Source: Formosa sp030427735 (GTDB taxonomy: Bacteria > Bacteroidota > Bacteroidia > Flavobacteriales > Flavobacteriaceae). From it: a stretch of 64,000 nt of DNA. Shown here in pieces: positions 27,334-35,927 of this stretch. The notes under the pieces are model-generated. The model was not told the DNA's origin, ran no database searches, and saw only the letters and a program-made list of their open reading frames with translations. Where the stretch lies: positions 2,232,001-2,296,000 of the forward strand of contig NZ_CP195158.1 in the NCBI RefSeq assembly GCF_051200825.1. Direction: 5' to 3'. The translations under genes and the position numbers were made by a program. Every line of letters starts with the position of its first letter. The stretch's first letter is position 1.

Positions 27334-28377
27334 CTATTTAATTTGCTTTTTGTTAGATGACTCTCTTGCCAGTACTTCTGTGTTTAAAAAAGTAATTTGT
27401 TTTTCAATTTCATCATTCTTCTTTGAAGCCTTTAAATATTTAAGAATAATCTCTGCAGATGCCTGCCCCATTTTAGATGCTGGATGAGAAATGGTAGACA
27501 AAGAAGGATCGATAATCAAAGAAATAGGGTCGTTATTAAAGCCTATAATTGCTAAATCTTCAGGTACTTTAATGCCTCTTTTTTTTGCAAATTGTAAAGC
27601 ACTAACACCTAAAATATCACCTGGTGCAAAAATGCCATCAGGTGGATTTTTTAGATTTAACAACTTTTTGCTCACCTTCTCTGCTTCATCATAAGTAATT
27701 TCGTCTACTTTAACTATTAATTCTTCTAATACGGGTAATCCATGATCTTTTAAGGCTTGAATATATCCATTTTTACGTTCGTAAAAAATACTGTACTCAT
27801 AACCAGCAGTTATATGTGCTATTCTTTTACACCCTTGATCTATCAAATGTTTTGTAGCTTTATAACCCGCACTAAAATTGTCTATCACAACATGAAAGGT
27901 TTCAAAATGTTTAGGAACTCTGTCTACAAAAACCAGAGGTGTATTATTATCTGTAAATATCTTAAAGTGAGCTGTATCTTTTGTTTCCATAGCCAGAGAG
28001 CAAATAACCCCGCTCACTCTATTATTGTATAGCGATTTTGTTAAATTTACTTCTTCTTTATACGAATCGTGAGATTGCATAATTACGACTGTATATCCAG
28101 CCTTTTGTGCTGTAATTTCAATACCACTAATTAATGAGGATAAAAATGGCTGAGTAACTGTAGGAATTAGAACTCCAATAGTTTTCATTTTATTACCCCT
28201 TAAACTTGCAGCTAAATTATTAGGGCTGTACCCCATTTCTTCTGCTGTTTTTTTAATTTTCTGTATTGTTTTTTTACTTATGGAATGATGATCTTTAAGT
28301 CCTCTAGATATCGTAGAGGTTGCCAAATTAAGTTTCTTTGCTATATCATATATAGTTACCTCTGTATTTTCTTTCAT
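27334..28377 (-). CDS. LacI-family transcriptional regulator of the xylan locus
   Basis: A 347-residue cytoplasmic regulator. Residues about 6-28 form the LacI helix-turn-helix (TIYDIAKKLNLATSTISRGL), followed by the hinge helix segment YSPNNLAASLRG, and a periplasmic-binding-protein-like sensor domain starts at KTIGVLIPTVTQPF. The C-terminal ISHPASKMGQASAEIILKYL is typical of the family. It is divergent from the aldo/keto reductase gene and closes the xylan locus, and no hybrid two-component or AraC regulator is present. The three CAACCGATTG sites in the locus are its probable targets. The effector, perhaps a xylo-oligosaccharide or uronate, cannot be read from sequence. Confidence 0.93.
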   Translation of the reverse strand: MKENTEVTIYDIAKKLNLATSTISRGLKDHHSISKKTIQKIKKTAEEMGYSPNNLAASLRGNKMKTIGVLIPTVTQPFLSSLISGIEITAQKAGYTVVIMQSHDSYKEEVNLTKSLYNNRVSGVICSLAMETKDTAHFKIFTDNNTPLVFVDRVPKHFETFHVVIDNFSAGYKATKHLIDQGCKRIAHITAGYEYSIFYERKNGYIQALKDHGLPVLEELIVKVDEITYDEAEKVSKKLLNLKNPPDGIFAPGDILGVSALQFAKKRGIKVPEDLAIIGFNNDPISLIIDPSLSTISHPASKMGQASAEIILKYLKASKKNDEIEKQITFLNTEVLARESSNKKQIK

Positions 28378-28500
28378 CTAAAATTAATTTGAATTATTCA
28401 AATATAGTCTTTTTCCTAAAATTTAATTTTTACTAGTTTACAGATAAATTAAAAAGCATAAGCTTAACAATATTAAATTAAAATATTCCTCTAAAACCAA

Positions 28501-28516
28501 ACGCAACCGATTGTAA
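28501..28516 (+). promoter_or_regulatory. LacI-type operator between lacI-like and aldo/keto reductase genes
   Basis: The site acgcaaccgattgtaa has the core CAACCGATTG at 28504-28513, identical to the other two sites. It lies in the 274-base divergent region, 127 bases from the regulator start and about 136 from the reductase start. It may serve autoregulation, control of the reductase, or both. Downstream at 28561-28568 and 28593-28600 is an inverted repeat (aggaaatt / aatttcct) whose role is unknown. Confidence 0.7.
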
Positions 28517-28651
28517 TATTTATTAACTTGCTAACCTTTAAAAGAAAATTTAAGTGCTTTAGGAAATTTTCTTTAACTGATAATTAAGTTACAATTTCCT
28601 AATTCTATCCATCATAAATTAAATTCATATATTATTAATTAAATAAAGAAC

Positions 28652-29638
28652 ATGAAAAAAAGACAATTAGGCACCAATGGTTTTGAAGTAAGTGAAGTAG
28701 GTTTAGGATGTTGGCAATTAGGAGGAAACTGGGGAAAAGAAATCAATAAAGAGGACGCTTTTAAAATTTTAAATGAGGCAGTGAATAATGGTATAACATT
28801 TTTTGACACAGCAGATGTTTACGGAGATGGTAAAAGCGAGGAATTAATTGGTGAATTTTTAGAAAAAAATAAATTATCAAATGTAAAAATTGCCACTAAA
28901 TTTGGCCGCGGAGCTCAAGTATTCCCTAACAAATACACTGAAACAGCTTTAAGAAATAGCGTTGATGCTTCTAGAAAAAGGTTAAGATTAGATTGTATTG
29001 ATTTATTACAACTCCATTGTATTCCTATTGAAGAACTAAAAAAAGGTGAAATTTTCGATTGGCTTAGAGCACTACAAAAAGAAGGTAAAATCCGTCATTT
29101 TGGAGCAAGCGTTGAGAGTGTTGAAGAAGGTTTATTGTGTTTTGAGCAAGAAAACCTCCAATCTTTACAAGTTATCTATAATATCTTCAGACAAAAATTA
29201 AAAACCGAATTGCTTCCGCAAGCTCAAAATAAAGGAGTTGGAATAATTGTACGCTTGCCTTTAGCCAGTGGATTATTAACTGGAAAATTTAACGAAAACA
29301 CCATTTTTAATAGTGATGACCACAGAAACTTCAACAAAAATGGTGAGATGTTTAATGCAGGTGAAACCTTTGCTGGGCTTCCATTTGAAAAAGGAATTGC
29401 CTTGTCAAACGATTTAAAAAAACTATGTCCTCCAAATCTTTCAATAACCGAAATGGCACTCCGCTGGCTTTTAGACCATGAAGCTGTTAGCTCAGTTATA
29501 CCCGGAGCCAGTAATCCTAAGCAAGTTAATTCGAATGCAAAAGCTAGTAATATAGATCCTCTCTCAGCAGAACTTATCGATGAGCTTAACACGTTTTACA
29601 AAACATGTGTACATAATCATATCAGAGGGTCGTATTAA
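28652..29638 (+). CDS. Aldo/keto reductase
   Basis: A 328-residue NAD(P)H-dependent oxidoreductase of the aldo/keto reductase barrel family. The catalytic tetrad is visible: Asp and Tyr in FFDTADVYG, Lys in IATKFGRG and His in LLQLHCIP. The C-terminal part SVIPGASNPKQVNSN is the cofactor-binding region of the YhdN/IolS-like branch. No signal peptide, so cytoplasmic. It is divergent from the LacI-type regulator and lies beside an operator copy, so it probably handles a sugar aldehyde or ketone arising from xylan breakdown. The true substrate is unknown. Confidence 0.9.
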   Translation: MKKRQLGTNGFEVSEVGLGCWQLGGNWGKEINKEDAFKILNEAVNNGITFFDTADVYGDGKSEELIGEFLEKNKLSNVKIATKFGRGAQVFPNKYTETALRNSVDASRKRLRLDCIDLLQLHCIPIEELKKGEIFDWLRALQKEGKIRHFGASVESVEEGLLCFEQENLQSLQVIYNIFRQKLKTELLPQAQNKGVGIIVRLPLASGLLTGKFNENTIFNSDDHRNFNKNGEMFNAGETFAGLPFEKGIALSNDLKKLCPPNLSITEMALRWLLDHEAVSSVIPGASNPKQVNSNAKASNIDPLSAELIDELNTFYKTCVHNHIRGSY

Positions 29639-29760
29639 AACAAGTTGATTTAATAGACTTTAAATACAAGAATACAGAGAATTAAAAATGATTTTAAAAC
29701 AATTGAACTGCTCAAAAAAAATATAGGTTAGATGTAATTTGATAGTAATCAAAGTACTGA

Positions 29761-29884
29761 ATAATACTAAACCAATTCTAAATTACCTGAAAGAGACATA
29801 CAATATTGGGGACAACAATTATACAAAGAACCGATTAATTGAATACACTATGAGCAATAAGCGATAATACTAAACCAATTCTAA
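29761..29884. repeat. Pair of 21-base direct repeats
   Basis: The sequence ataatactaaaccaattct followed by aa occurs exactly at 29761-29781 and at 29864-29884, with starts 103 bases apart. The DNA between them contains no gene. This could be a trace of a small mobile element or a duplication, but no terminal inverted repeats were seen. Confidence 0.7.
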
Positions 29885-29908
29885 TAAACACAAAACCCAC
29901 AAAAACAA

Positions 29909-29942
29909 AAAACCTCGATAATTTAACAATTACCAAGGTTTT
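29909..29942 (-). terminator. Probable terminator of tRNA-Pro
   Basis: A 34-base hairpin with outer arms aaaacct / aggtttt and inner paired AT segments around a taac loop, with two mismatches. On the minus strand it follows the tRNA 3' end by 24 bases and is followed by a T-rich run, as expected for a factor-independent terminator. Confidence 0.65.
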
Positions 29943-29965
29943 GAAGTGTATTATATTTTAAAAAG

Positions 29966-30040
29966 TCGGGGTGGCAGGATTCGAACCTGCGGCCTCCTGC
30001 TCCCAAAGCAGGCGCGATAACCGGGCTACGCTACACCCCG
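29966..30040 (-). tRNA. tRNA-Pro (anticodon TGG)
   Basis: Read on the minus strand, the sequence folds as a cloverleaf of 75 bases. The 7-base acceptor stem is CGGGGTG / CACCCCG with discriminator A. The anticodon arm is CCTGC-TTTGGGA-GCAGG with anticodon TGG, and the T arm contains the usual GGTTCGAATCC. The 3' CCA is not encoded. Confidence 0.97.
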
Positions 30041-30131
30041 AAAAAATTATCGAGGTGCAAATATATAGCTTTTCTTTTAAAACAAACAATAATTATAAGT
30101 AAATTGTAGTAAATATTTTCTATCTGTAATT

Positions 30132-31238
30132 ATGAAAACTTTAATACGCTTACTATCAGTTTTTTTGTGCATTCAATTATCGTCTTGTGCACAAGATAAA
30201 CAATCAGAAACAACAGAATACACCTACGAAATTGTAGTGCCAGATATAAAAACACCTTGGGGGTTTGTGTTTTTACCCGACAATAGTATACTCATTACAG
30301 AAAAATCTGGGGAGCTTATCCGTGTCATGAATGGTAAAAAAACTATTGTTAACGGCCTCCCTCCAATCACTGTTTTGGGTCAAGGTGGCTTATTAGATAT
30401 TGCACTGCACCCAGATTACGAGTCTAACGGTTGGTTATATTTTTCCTATGCCTCATCAAAAGGTGAAGGTCCTGGTGCAAATACCGCAATAATGAGAGCA
30501 AAGCTTATCGACAACACCCTGCAAAACACACAATTGCTCTACAAAGCAACACCTAACACCAACAGCGGACAACATTTTGGATCGCGCATTGTTTTAGACT
30601 CTAACAACTACCTGTATTTTACTATTGGAGATCGTGGTAATCGCGAAGAAAATCCGCAAGACTTAACTCGGGATGGCGGTAAGATTTACAGATTGCATGA
30701 CGATGGCCAAATACCCGCGGATAATCCGTTTGTAAATACTCCTAATGCAAAAACAGCTATTTACAGCTACGGGCATCGAAATCCGCAAGGCATGATAATT
30801 CACCCTAAAACAGGAATCATTTGGGCACACGAACACGGTCCGCAAGGTGGCGATGAAATTAACGCAATTGAAGCTGGAAGAAACTACGGTTGGCCTATTA
30901 TTACTTACGGCATTAATTACGACGACACGCCAATAACAGACGAAACCGAAATGGATGGCATGGAACAACCTTTGCATTATTGGACACCCTCTATAGCTCC
31001 TTCGGGCATGTGTTATGTTACTAGCCAAAAATATCCAGACTGGCAAGACCATCTATTGGTTGGGTCGTTAAAATTTCAATACTTAAATCTTTGTACATTA
31101 CAAGGCAACGCAATCACTCACGAAGAACAATTATTTAAAGACATCGGGCGTGTACGTTCCATACAACAAGGACCAGACGGTTATATTTACCTTGGTGTAG
31201 AAAATGTTGGAATAGTTAAAATTATTCCAAAGAATTAA
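30132..31238 (+). CDS. PQQ-dependent sugar (aldose) dehydrogenase-like lipoprotein
   Basis: A 368-residue lipoprotein (Cys19 in IQLSSCAQ) with the six-bladed propeller of the glucose/sorbosone dehydrogenase family, which includes E. coli YliI. Recognisable pieces are TPWGFVFLPDNSILITEKSG, GQGGLLDIALHPDY, HFGSRIVLD, YSYGHRNPQG and HEHGPQGGDEIN. Members oxidise aldoses with PQQ in the periplasm. It starts about 90 bases after the divergent tRNA and 34 bases before udk, so it could be cotranscribed with udk. Whether this organism makes or scavenges PQQ cannot be judged here. Confidence 0.88.
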   Translation: MKTLIRLLSVFLCIQLSSCAQDKQSETTEYTYEIVVPDIKTPWGFVFLPDNSILITEKSGELIRVMNGKKTIVNGLPPITVLGQGGLLDIALHPDYESNGWLYFSYASSKGEGPGANTAIMRAKLIDNTLQNTQLLYKATPNTNSGQHFGSRIVLDSNNYLYFTIGDRGNREENPQDLTRDGGKIYRLHDDGQIPADNPFVNTPNAKTAIYSYGHRNPQGMIIHPKTGIIWAHEHGPQGGDEINAIEAGRNYGWPIITYGINYDDTPITDETEMDGMEQPLHYWTPSIAPSGMCYVTSQKYPDWQDHLLVGSLKFQYLNLCTLQGNAITHEEQLFKDIGRVRSIQQGPDGYIYLGVENVGIVKIIPKN

Positions 31239-31272
31239 TCTTAAATTTGTACGTTTTTAAAATACAAATCCC

Positions 31273-31881
31273 ATGCTTATTATCGGACTTACAGGTGGCA
31301 CTGGTTGTGGCAAAACAACGGTTGTAAATCAAATATTAAACGAACTTCCTACAGACGAAGTCGGTATTATTTCGCAAGACTCTTATTATAACGACACTTC
31401 GCACCTTTCTTTTGAAGAACGCACAAAGATTAATTTCGATCATCCAAAATCTATCGATTTCGATTTATTATACACCCACCTTAAGCAACTTAAAGCTGGA
31501 CAAAGTATAGAACAACCCGAATATTCGTTTGTAGACCATAACCGTACAGGAAACACCATACTTACCCACCCCAGAAAAGTAATGATTGTTGAAGGCATTC
31601 TAGTTTTTACACACCCAGAAGTTAGGGAGTTATTCGATATTAAAATATTTGTTCATGCCGATAGCGACGAGCGTTTAATTAGACGATTGAAACGCGATAT
31701 TTCCGAACGTGGCCGGGATATAGACGAGGTTCTTAATCGGTACCAAAACACACTAAAACCCATGCATCAACAGTTTATAGAACCTATGAAAGAATATGCA
31801 GATATTATTATACCTACAAACAAATACAATACTGTTGCCATAGATATAGTACGTGCTACCATAAACGAGAAACTTCTATGA
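31273..31881 (+). CDS. udk: Uridine kinase
   Basis: A 202-residue P-loop kinase. GLTGGTGCGKTT (about residues 5-16) is the Walker A motif, SQDSYY and NFDHPKSIDFDLL are uridine kinase substrate-site signatures, and RRLKRDISERGRD is the lid. It phosphorylates uridine and cytidine in pyrimidine salvage. Its end overlaps the start of the next gene by 4 bases (ATGA), showing tight coupling to the division gene and to the mutase genes beyond. Confidence 0.95.
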   Translation: MLIIGLTGGTGCGKTTVVNQILNELPTDEVGIISQDSYYNDTSHLSFEERTKINFDHPKSIDFDLLYTHLKQLKAGQSIEQPEYSFVDHNRTGNTILTHPRKVMIVEGILVFTHPEVRELFDIKIFVHADSDERLIRRLKRDISERGRDIDEVLNRYQNTLKPMHQQFIEPMKEYADIIIPTNKYNTVAIDIVRATINEKLL

Positions 31882-32207
31882 AAATATCATTTCTAAACAA
31901 TAAATACTTCAAACATTTTAAAAATGGTTACCTAGTTATAGGTATCGGTTTTTTAATATGGATGTTGTTTTTCGATAGTAATTCTTATCTTATTCATCGT
32001 GAACTTAATTCAGACATAGACGAATTACACGAAGAAAAAGAATATTATATAAACGAAATTACCAAAGACAAAAAGGCTTTAAAAAAATTAAGTACAGAAG
32101 AAGGTCTTGAAAAATTTGCTAGAGAAACCTATTATTTAAAACGCGAAAACGAAGATATTTATATTATAGAATACGAAGACAGCTTAAAAATAGAAACTAA
32201 TGAGTAA
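31878..32207 (+). CDS. FtsB/DivIC-family septum formation initiator
   Basis: A 109-residue bitopic membrane protein. One hydrophobic segment (about residues 19-33, LVIGIGFLIWMLFF) is followed by a coiled coil (about 40-75) and a short acidic tail. This is the layout of FtsB/DivIC proteins, which link the division complex FtsQ-FtsL-FtsB to septal wall synthesis. The ARETYYLKRENEDIYII ending matches the family. It overlaps udk by 4 bases and mutA by 8 bases. Confidence 0.88.
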   Translation: MKISFLNNKYFKHFKNGYLVIGIGFLIWMLFFDSNSYLIHRELNSDIDELHEEKEYYINEITKDKKALKKLSTEEGLEKFARETYYLKRENEDIYIIEYEDSLKIETNE

Positions 32208-33573
32208 ACACGATTTGTTTAGCGAATTTAATCCCGTAACGGCCAAGGCTTGGAAACAAAAGATTCAAGTCGATTTAAAAGGTGCCGATTACAATAATAC
32301 GCTTATATGGAAATCTCCAGAACAGATTCATGTTAAACCTTTCTATAATTCTGAAGATTTAAAAACAGAAACCTATTCCCCAAACACCAAAGCAACGACT
32401 TGGAATATAAACGAGCATATTTATGTAAACAACGAAACTAGCGCAAATAACAAAGCGCAATCGGCGTTAAAAAAAGGAGCCTCTGCCATTACTTTTTCTA
32501 TTAATACAGAGCAATGTAATATAGATTTGCTTTTAAAAGATCTCGATCTTGCTTCTACAGACATCTATTTTCAGTTAGGCTTTCTATCTTCAGATTTTGT
32601 AATGAAACTAAACGAATTTGCATTAAAAAATGACGCTTCATTTTATGTTTCAACAGACATAATTGGGCATTTAGCCGAATCGGGGAATTGGTATACTACA
32701 CTACAAAACGACCACGCCAATTTAGAACGTATTCTAGATTCTTGTTCAAATTTAAAAAGCAGTGTTAGTGTTAACATGTCGTTATATCAAAATGCTGGCG
32801 CTACCTGTGTACAGCAGTTAGCTTATGGTTTAGCTCATGCTAACGAGTACCTTAATTATTTTAAAAATCAGGCCAATACCCTATTTACATTTAAGGTAGC
32901 TGTTGGGTCTAATTATTTTTTCGAAATCTCTAAATTACGTGCTTTAAGGCTATTATGGCAAACACTTGCAAGTGAATACCAAAACAATACCAATTGCCAT
33001 ATTGTTGCATATCCAACCAGCCGTAATAAAACTATTTACGACTATAATACTAACATGTTACGCAGCACAACAGAATGCATGAGTGCCATTTTAGGTGGCG
33101 CCAATAGCATTAGTAATACTGCTTACGACTCGATATTTCACAAAACAAACGAGTTTGGATCTCGTATAGCCAGAAACCAACTGCTAATATTAAAACACGA
33201 AAGTTATTTCGATAAGGTTAACAATCCTTCAGACGGGTCTTATTATATAGAATCCTTAACACAGCAACTTGCAGAAAAAGCATTGCAGTTATTTAAAGAT
33301 ATTGAAGCCAATGGTGGTTTTTTAAATCAATTAAAAGAAGGAATTATTCAGAAAAAAATTAAAGAATCCGCTTTAAAAGAACAAGACGATTTTAATACAG
33401 GAAAGGTAGTTTTGTTAGGCACCAATAAATACCCTAATACCAAAGATAGCATGAAGGACAACTTAGAGCTCTACCCTTTTCTTAAAAACAATCCTAGAAA
33501 AACACTTATAGAACCAATACTTTCTAAACGTCTAGCCGAAACTCACGAACAAGAACGCTTAAAACATGAGTAG
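32200..33573 (+). CDS. mutA: Methylmalonyl-CoA mutase small subunit
   Basis: A 457-residue protein homologous to the barrel domain of methylmalonyl-CoA mutase. SEFNPVTAKAWKQKIQVDLKGADY at the start and the segments GATCVQQLAYGLAHANEYL and SDGSYYIESLTQQLAEKA match small subunits. It is shorter than the roughly 600-residue small subunits of actinobacteria because the C-terminal cobalamin-like domain is missing. Small subunits are not catalytic and stabilise the B12-binding large subunit. The gene overlaps both neighbours by 8 bases. Confidence 0.93.
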   Translation: MSKHDLFSEFNPVTAKAWKQKIQVDLKGADYNNTLIWKSPEQIHVKPFYNSEDLKTETYSPNTKATTWNINEHIYVNNETSANNKAQSALKKGASAITFSINTEQCNIDLLLKDLDLASTDIYFQLGFLSSDFVMKLNEFALKNDASFYVSTDIIGHLAESGNWYTTLQNDHANLERILDSCSNLKSSVSVNMSLYQNAGATCVQQLAYGLAHANEYLNYFKNQANTLFTFKVAVGSNYFFEISKLRALRLLWQTLASEYQNNTNCHIVAYPTSRNKTIYDYNTNMLRSTTECMSAILGGANSISNTAYDSIFHKTNEFGSRIARNQLLILKHESYFDKVNNPSDGSYYIESLTQQLAEKALQLFKDIEANGGFLNQLKEGIIQKKIKESALKEQDDFNTGKVVLLGTNKYPNTKDSMKDNLELYPFLKNNPRKTLIEPILSKRLAETHEQERLKHE

Positions 33574-35695
33574 AAAAAATCTGCAACATATAACGCTACA
33601 TACAAATGCTGAAGCAAACAATTCCAGCAAGGGTGATGTTTTTTTTCTTACTGCTGAAGACATCCCTGTAAAACACAACTATTCTAAAGCAGATATTGCA
33701 CAAGCACCTCATGTAAATTTTGCTGCGGGCATTACTCCATACCTCCGTGGCCCATATTCTACAATGTATGTAAAACGTCCTTGGACGATAAGGCAATATG
33801 CTGGATTTAGCACCGCCGAAGAAAGTAATGCTTTTTATAGACGTAATTTGGCTGCGGGACAAAAAGGCTTGTCGGTAGCGTTCGATTTGGCAACACACAG
33901 AGGCTACGATTCAGACCATGAACGTGTAATTGGCGATGTTGGGAAGGCTGGCGTTGCAATAGATTCGGTTGAAGATATGAAACTGCTTTTCGACCAAATT
34001 CCTTTGGATAAAATGAGTGTTTCTATGACCATGAATGGTGCAGTTTTACCCATTATGGCATTTTATATCGTAGCTGCCGAAGAACAAGGTGTCTCACCTC
34101 AACAACTGGCAGGAACCATTCAAAACGATATTTTAAAAGAATTCATGGTTCGCAACACGTATATTTATCCGCCTAAACCGTCCATGAGAATCATTTCAGA
34201 TATCTTTAAATTTACCAGCAAGCACATGCCTAAATTTAATAGTATCAGTATTTCTGGATACCACATGCAAGAAGCCGGTGCGACTTGCGATATCGAATTA
34301 GCTTACACCCTAGCTGATGGTTTAGAGTATATTAAAGAAGGACTTAAAGCTGGCATGGATATAGATACCTTTGCCCCTCGCCTTTCATTTTTCTGGGCTA
34401 TTGGCATGAACCATTTTATGGAAATTGCAAAAATGAGAGCTGCACGTATGCTTTGGGCTAAACTGGTTAAACAATTCAATCCCAAAAACGAAAAATCACT
34501 AGTTTTAAGAACACACTGTCAAACCAGTGGTTGGAGTTTAACTGAGCAAGATCCGTTTAACAACGTTGCTAGAACAACTATAGAAGCTGCTGCTGCCGTT
34601 TTTGGAGGCACACAAAGTTTACACACTAACGCTTTAGACGAAGCCATAGCCTTACCAACAGATTTCTCGGCCAGAATTGCCAGAAACACACAAATATATT
34701 TGCAAGAAGAAACACAAATTACTAAAACGGTCGATCCTTGGGCGGGAAGCTATTACGTAGAAACCCTAACACAAGACATCGCAGAAAAAGCTTGGCAACA
34801 CCTACAAGAAATTGAAGCCTTAGGAGGCATGACCAAAGCCATTGAAGCCGGAATTCCTAAAATGCGCATTGAGGAAGCTGCCGCAAGAAAGCAAGCTAGA
34901 ATAGACTCTAACCAAGATATTATTGTAGGCGTAAATCAATTTCAATTAGAAAAAGAAGATGAAATTTCTACACTTGAGATAGACAACCAAAGTGTAAGAA
35001 ATGCTCAAATTGAACGCTTAAACAATATTAAATCTAAAAGAAATCAGCAAAACGTTGAAAAAGCACTTCAAAACCTTAGCAATGCAGCAAAAAACGAATC
35101 GGAAAATTTATTAGCTTTAGCTATCGAAGCTGCCAGAGAACGTGCTACTTTAGGAGAAATAAGTACTGCCTTAGAAAAGGAGTTTGGCAGATACAAAGCG
35201 CAAATTAAAACCATTTCGGGAGTGTATAGCAAAGAAATTAAAAACGACGATACTTTTAAAACTGCAAGACAGCTAGCCAATACTTTTGCTGAAATTGAAG
35301 GCAGACGACCTCGCATAATGATAGCTAAAATGGGACAAGATGGCCACGATCGTGGCGCTAAGGTTGTTGCTACAGGCTATGCCGATGTTGGCTTTGATGT
35401 GGACATTAGTCCGTTATTTCAAACCCCACAAGAAGTCGCCAAACAAGCTATTGAAAACGATGTACATGTGTTAGGCATATCATCTTTAGCTGCTGGACAT
35501 AAAACATTGGTTCCTCAAGTAATTGATGCCTTAAAAGATTACGACAGAGCAGATATTATTGTTATTGTAGGAGGCGTAATTCCGAAACAGGATTATCAAT
35601 TCTTGTTTGATGCTGGAGCTAGTGCCGTTTTTGGTCCAGGAACAAAAGTTGCAGATGCAGCAATTTCAATATTAAACCACTTAATGTCAGATTAA
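33566..35695 (+). CDS. mutB: Methylmalonyl-CoA mutase large (B12-binding) subunit
   Basis: A 709-residue catalytic subunit. The barrel domain shows RGPYSTMYVKRPWTIRQYAGF and FDLATHRGYDSDH. The C-terminal cobalamin domain has the DGHDRG motif at residues 592-597, whose histidine is the lower cobalt ligand, plus GVDVD-like and GGVIPKQDY loops. It interconverts succinyl-CoA and methylmalonyl-CoA in propionate metabolism. Adenosylcobalamin must be made or imported. It is the last gene of the udk-divIC-mutA-mutB run. Confidence 0.97.
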   Translation: MSRKNLQHITLHTNAEANNSSKGDVFFLTAEDIPVKHNYSKADIAQAPHVNFAAGITPYLRGPYSTMYVKRPWTIRQYAGFSTAEESNAFYRRNLAAGQKGLSVAFDLATHRGYDSDHERVIGDVGKAGVAIDSVEDMKLLFDQIPLDKMSVSMTMNGAVLPIMAFYIVAAEEQGVSPQQLAGTIQNDILKEFMVRNTYIYPPKPSMRIISDIFKFTSKHMPKFNSISISGYHMQEAGATCDIELAYTLADGLEYIKEGLKAGMDIDTFAPRLSFFWAIGMNHFMEIAKMRAARMLWAKLVKQFNPKNEKSLVLRTHCQTSGWSLTEQDPFNNVARTTIEAAAAVFGGTQSLHTNALDEAIALPTDFSARIARNTQIYLQEETQITKTVDPWAGSYYVETLTQDIAEKAWQHLQEIEALGGMTKAIEAGIPKMRIEEAAARKQARIDSNQDIIVGVNQFQLEKEDEISTLEIDNQSVRNAQIERLNNIKSKRNQQNVEKALQNLSNAAKNESENLLALAIEAARERATLGEISTALEKEFGRYKAQIKTISGVYSKEIKNDDTFKTARQLANTFAEIEGRRPRIMIAKMGQDGHDRGAKVVATGYADVGFDVDISPLFQTPQEVAKQAIENDVHVLGISSLAAGHKTLVPQVIDALKDYDRADIIVIVGGVIPKQDYQFLFDAGASAVFGPGTKVADAAISILNHLMSD

Positions 35696-35927
35696 TTGTA
35701 TATTACTAGTTGTAATACACTACAAACTGGAACGAATTTCTAAAATTTAACTAGAATTAATTCGTATTATATAAAATAACATAAGGCTTATCACCTTAAT
35801 ATAAAATAATTAGCTATTTTTACACGTAACGCAAGGGTTTACTTGTGTCTCCCCCTCATCAAAACTGCTTTTCATAACCTACTAGTAATAATTCATTTTA
35901 CAAAATACTTAGCAAAACAGTTTGATT

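Larger units (their letters stand above)
29639..29965. other. Gene-free 327-base region between the xylan locus and tRNA-Pro
   Basis: No open reading frame of note was found. It contains a 21-base exact direct repeat (see 29761-29884) and the probable tRNA terminator hairpin at 29909-29942. The sequence is very AT-rich and looks like degraded or structural spacer DNA. No integrase or insertion-sequence remnant could be recognised. Confidence 0.6.

Noticed and set aside
29828..29837. gaaccgatta, similar to the operator core
   Set aside because: It matches only 8 of 10 core bases, lacks symmetry and lies in a spacer without a nearby start codon.
29639..30040. Possible integrated element using tRNA-Pro as attachment site
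   Set aside because: No integrase gene and no partial tRNA copy were seen within the window.
30663..31052. Leftward frame of 129 codons inside the sugar dehydrogenase gene
   Set aside because: It is opposite a conserved propeller gene, without start signals or protein similarity.
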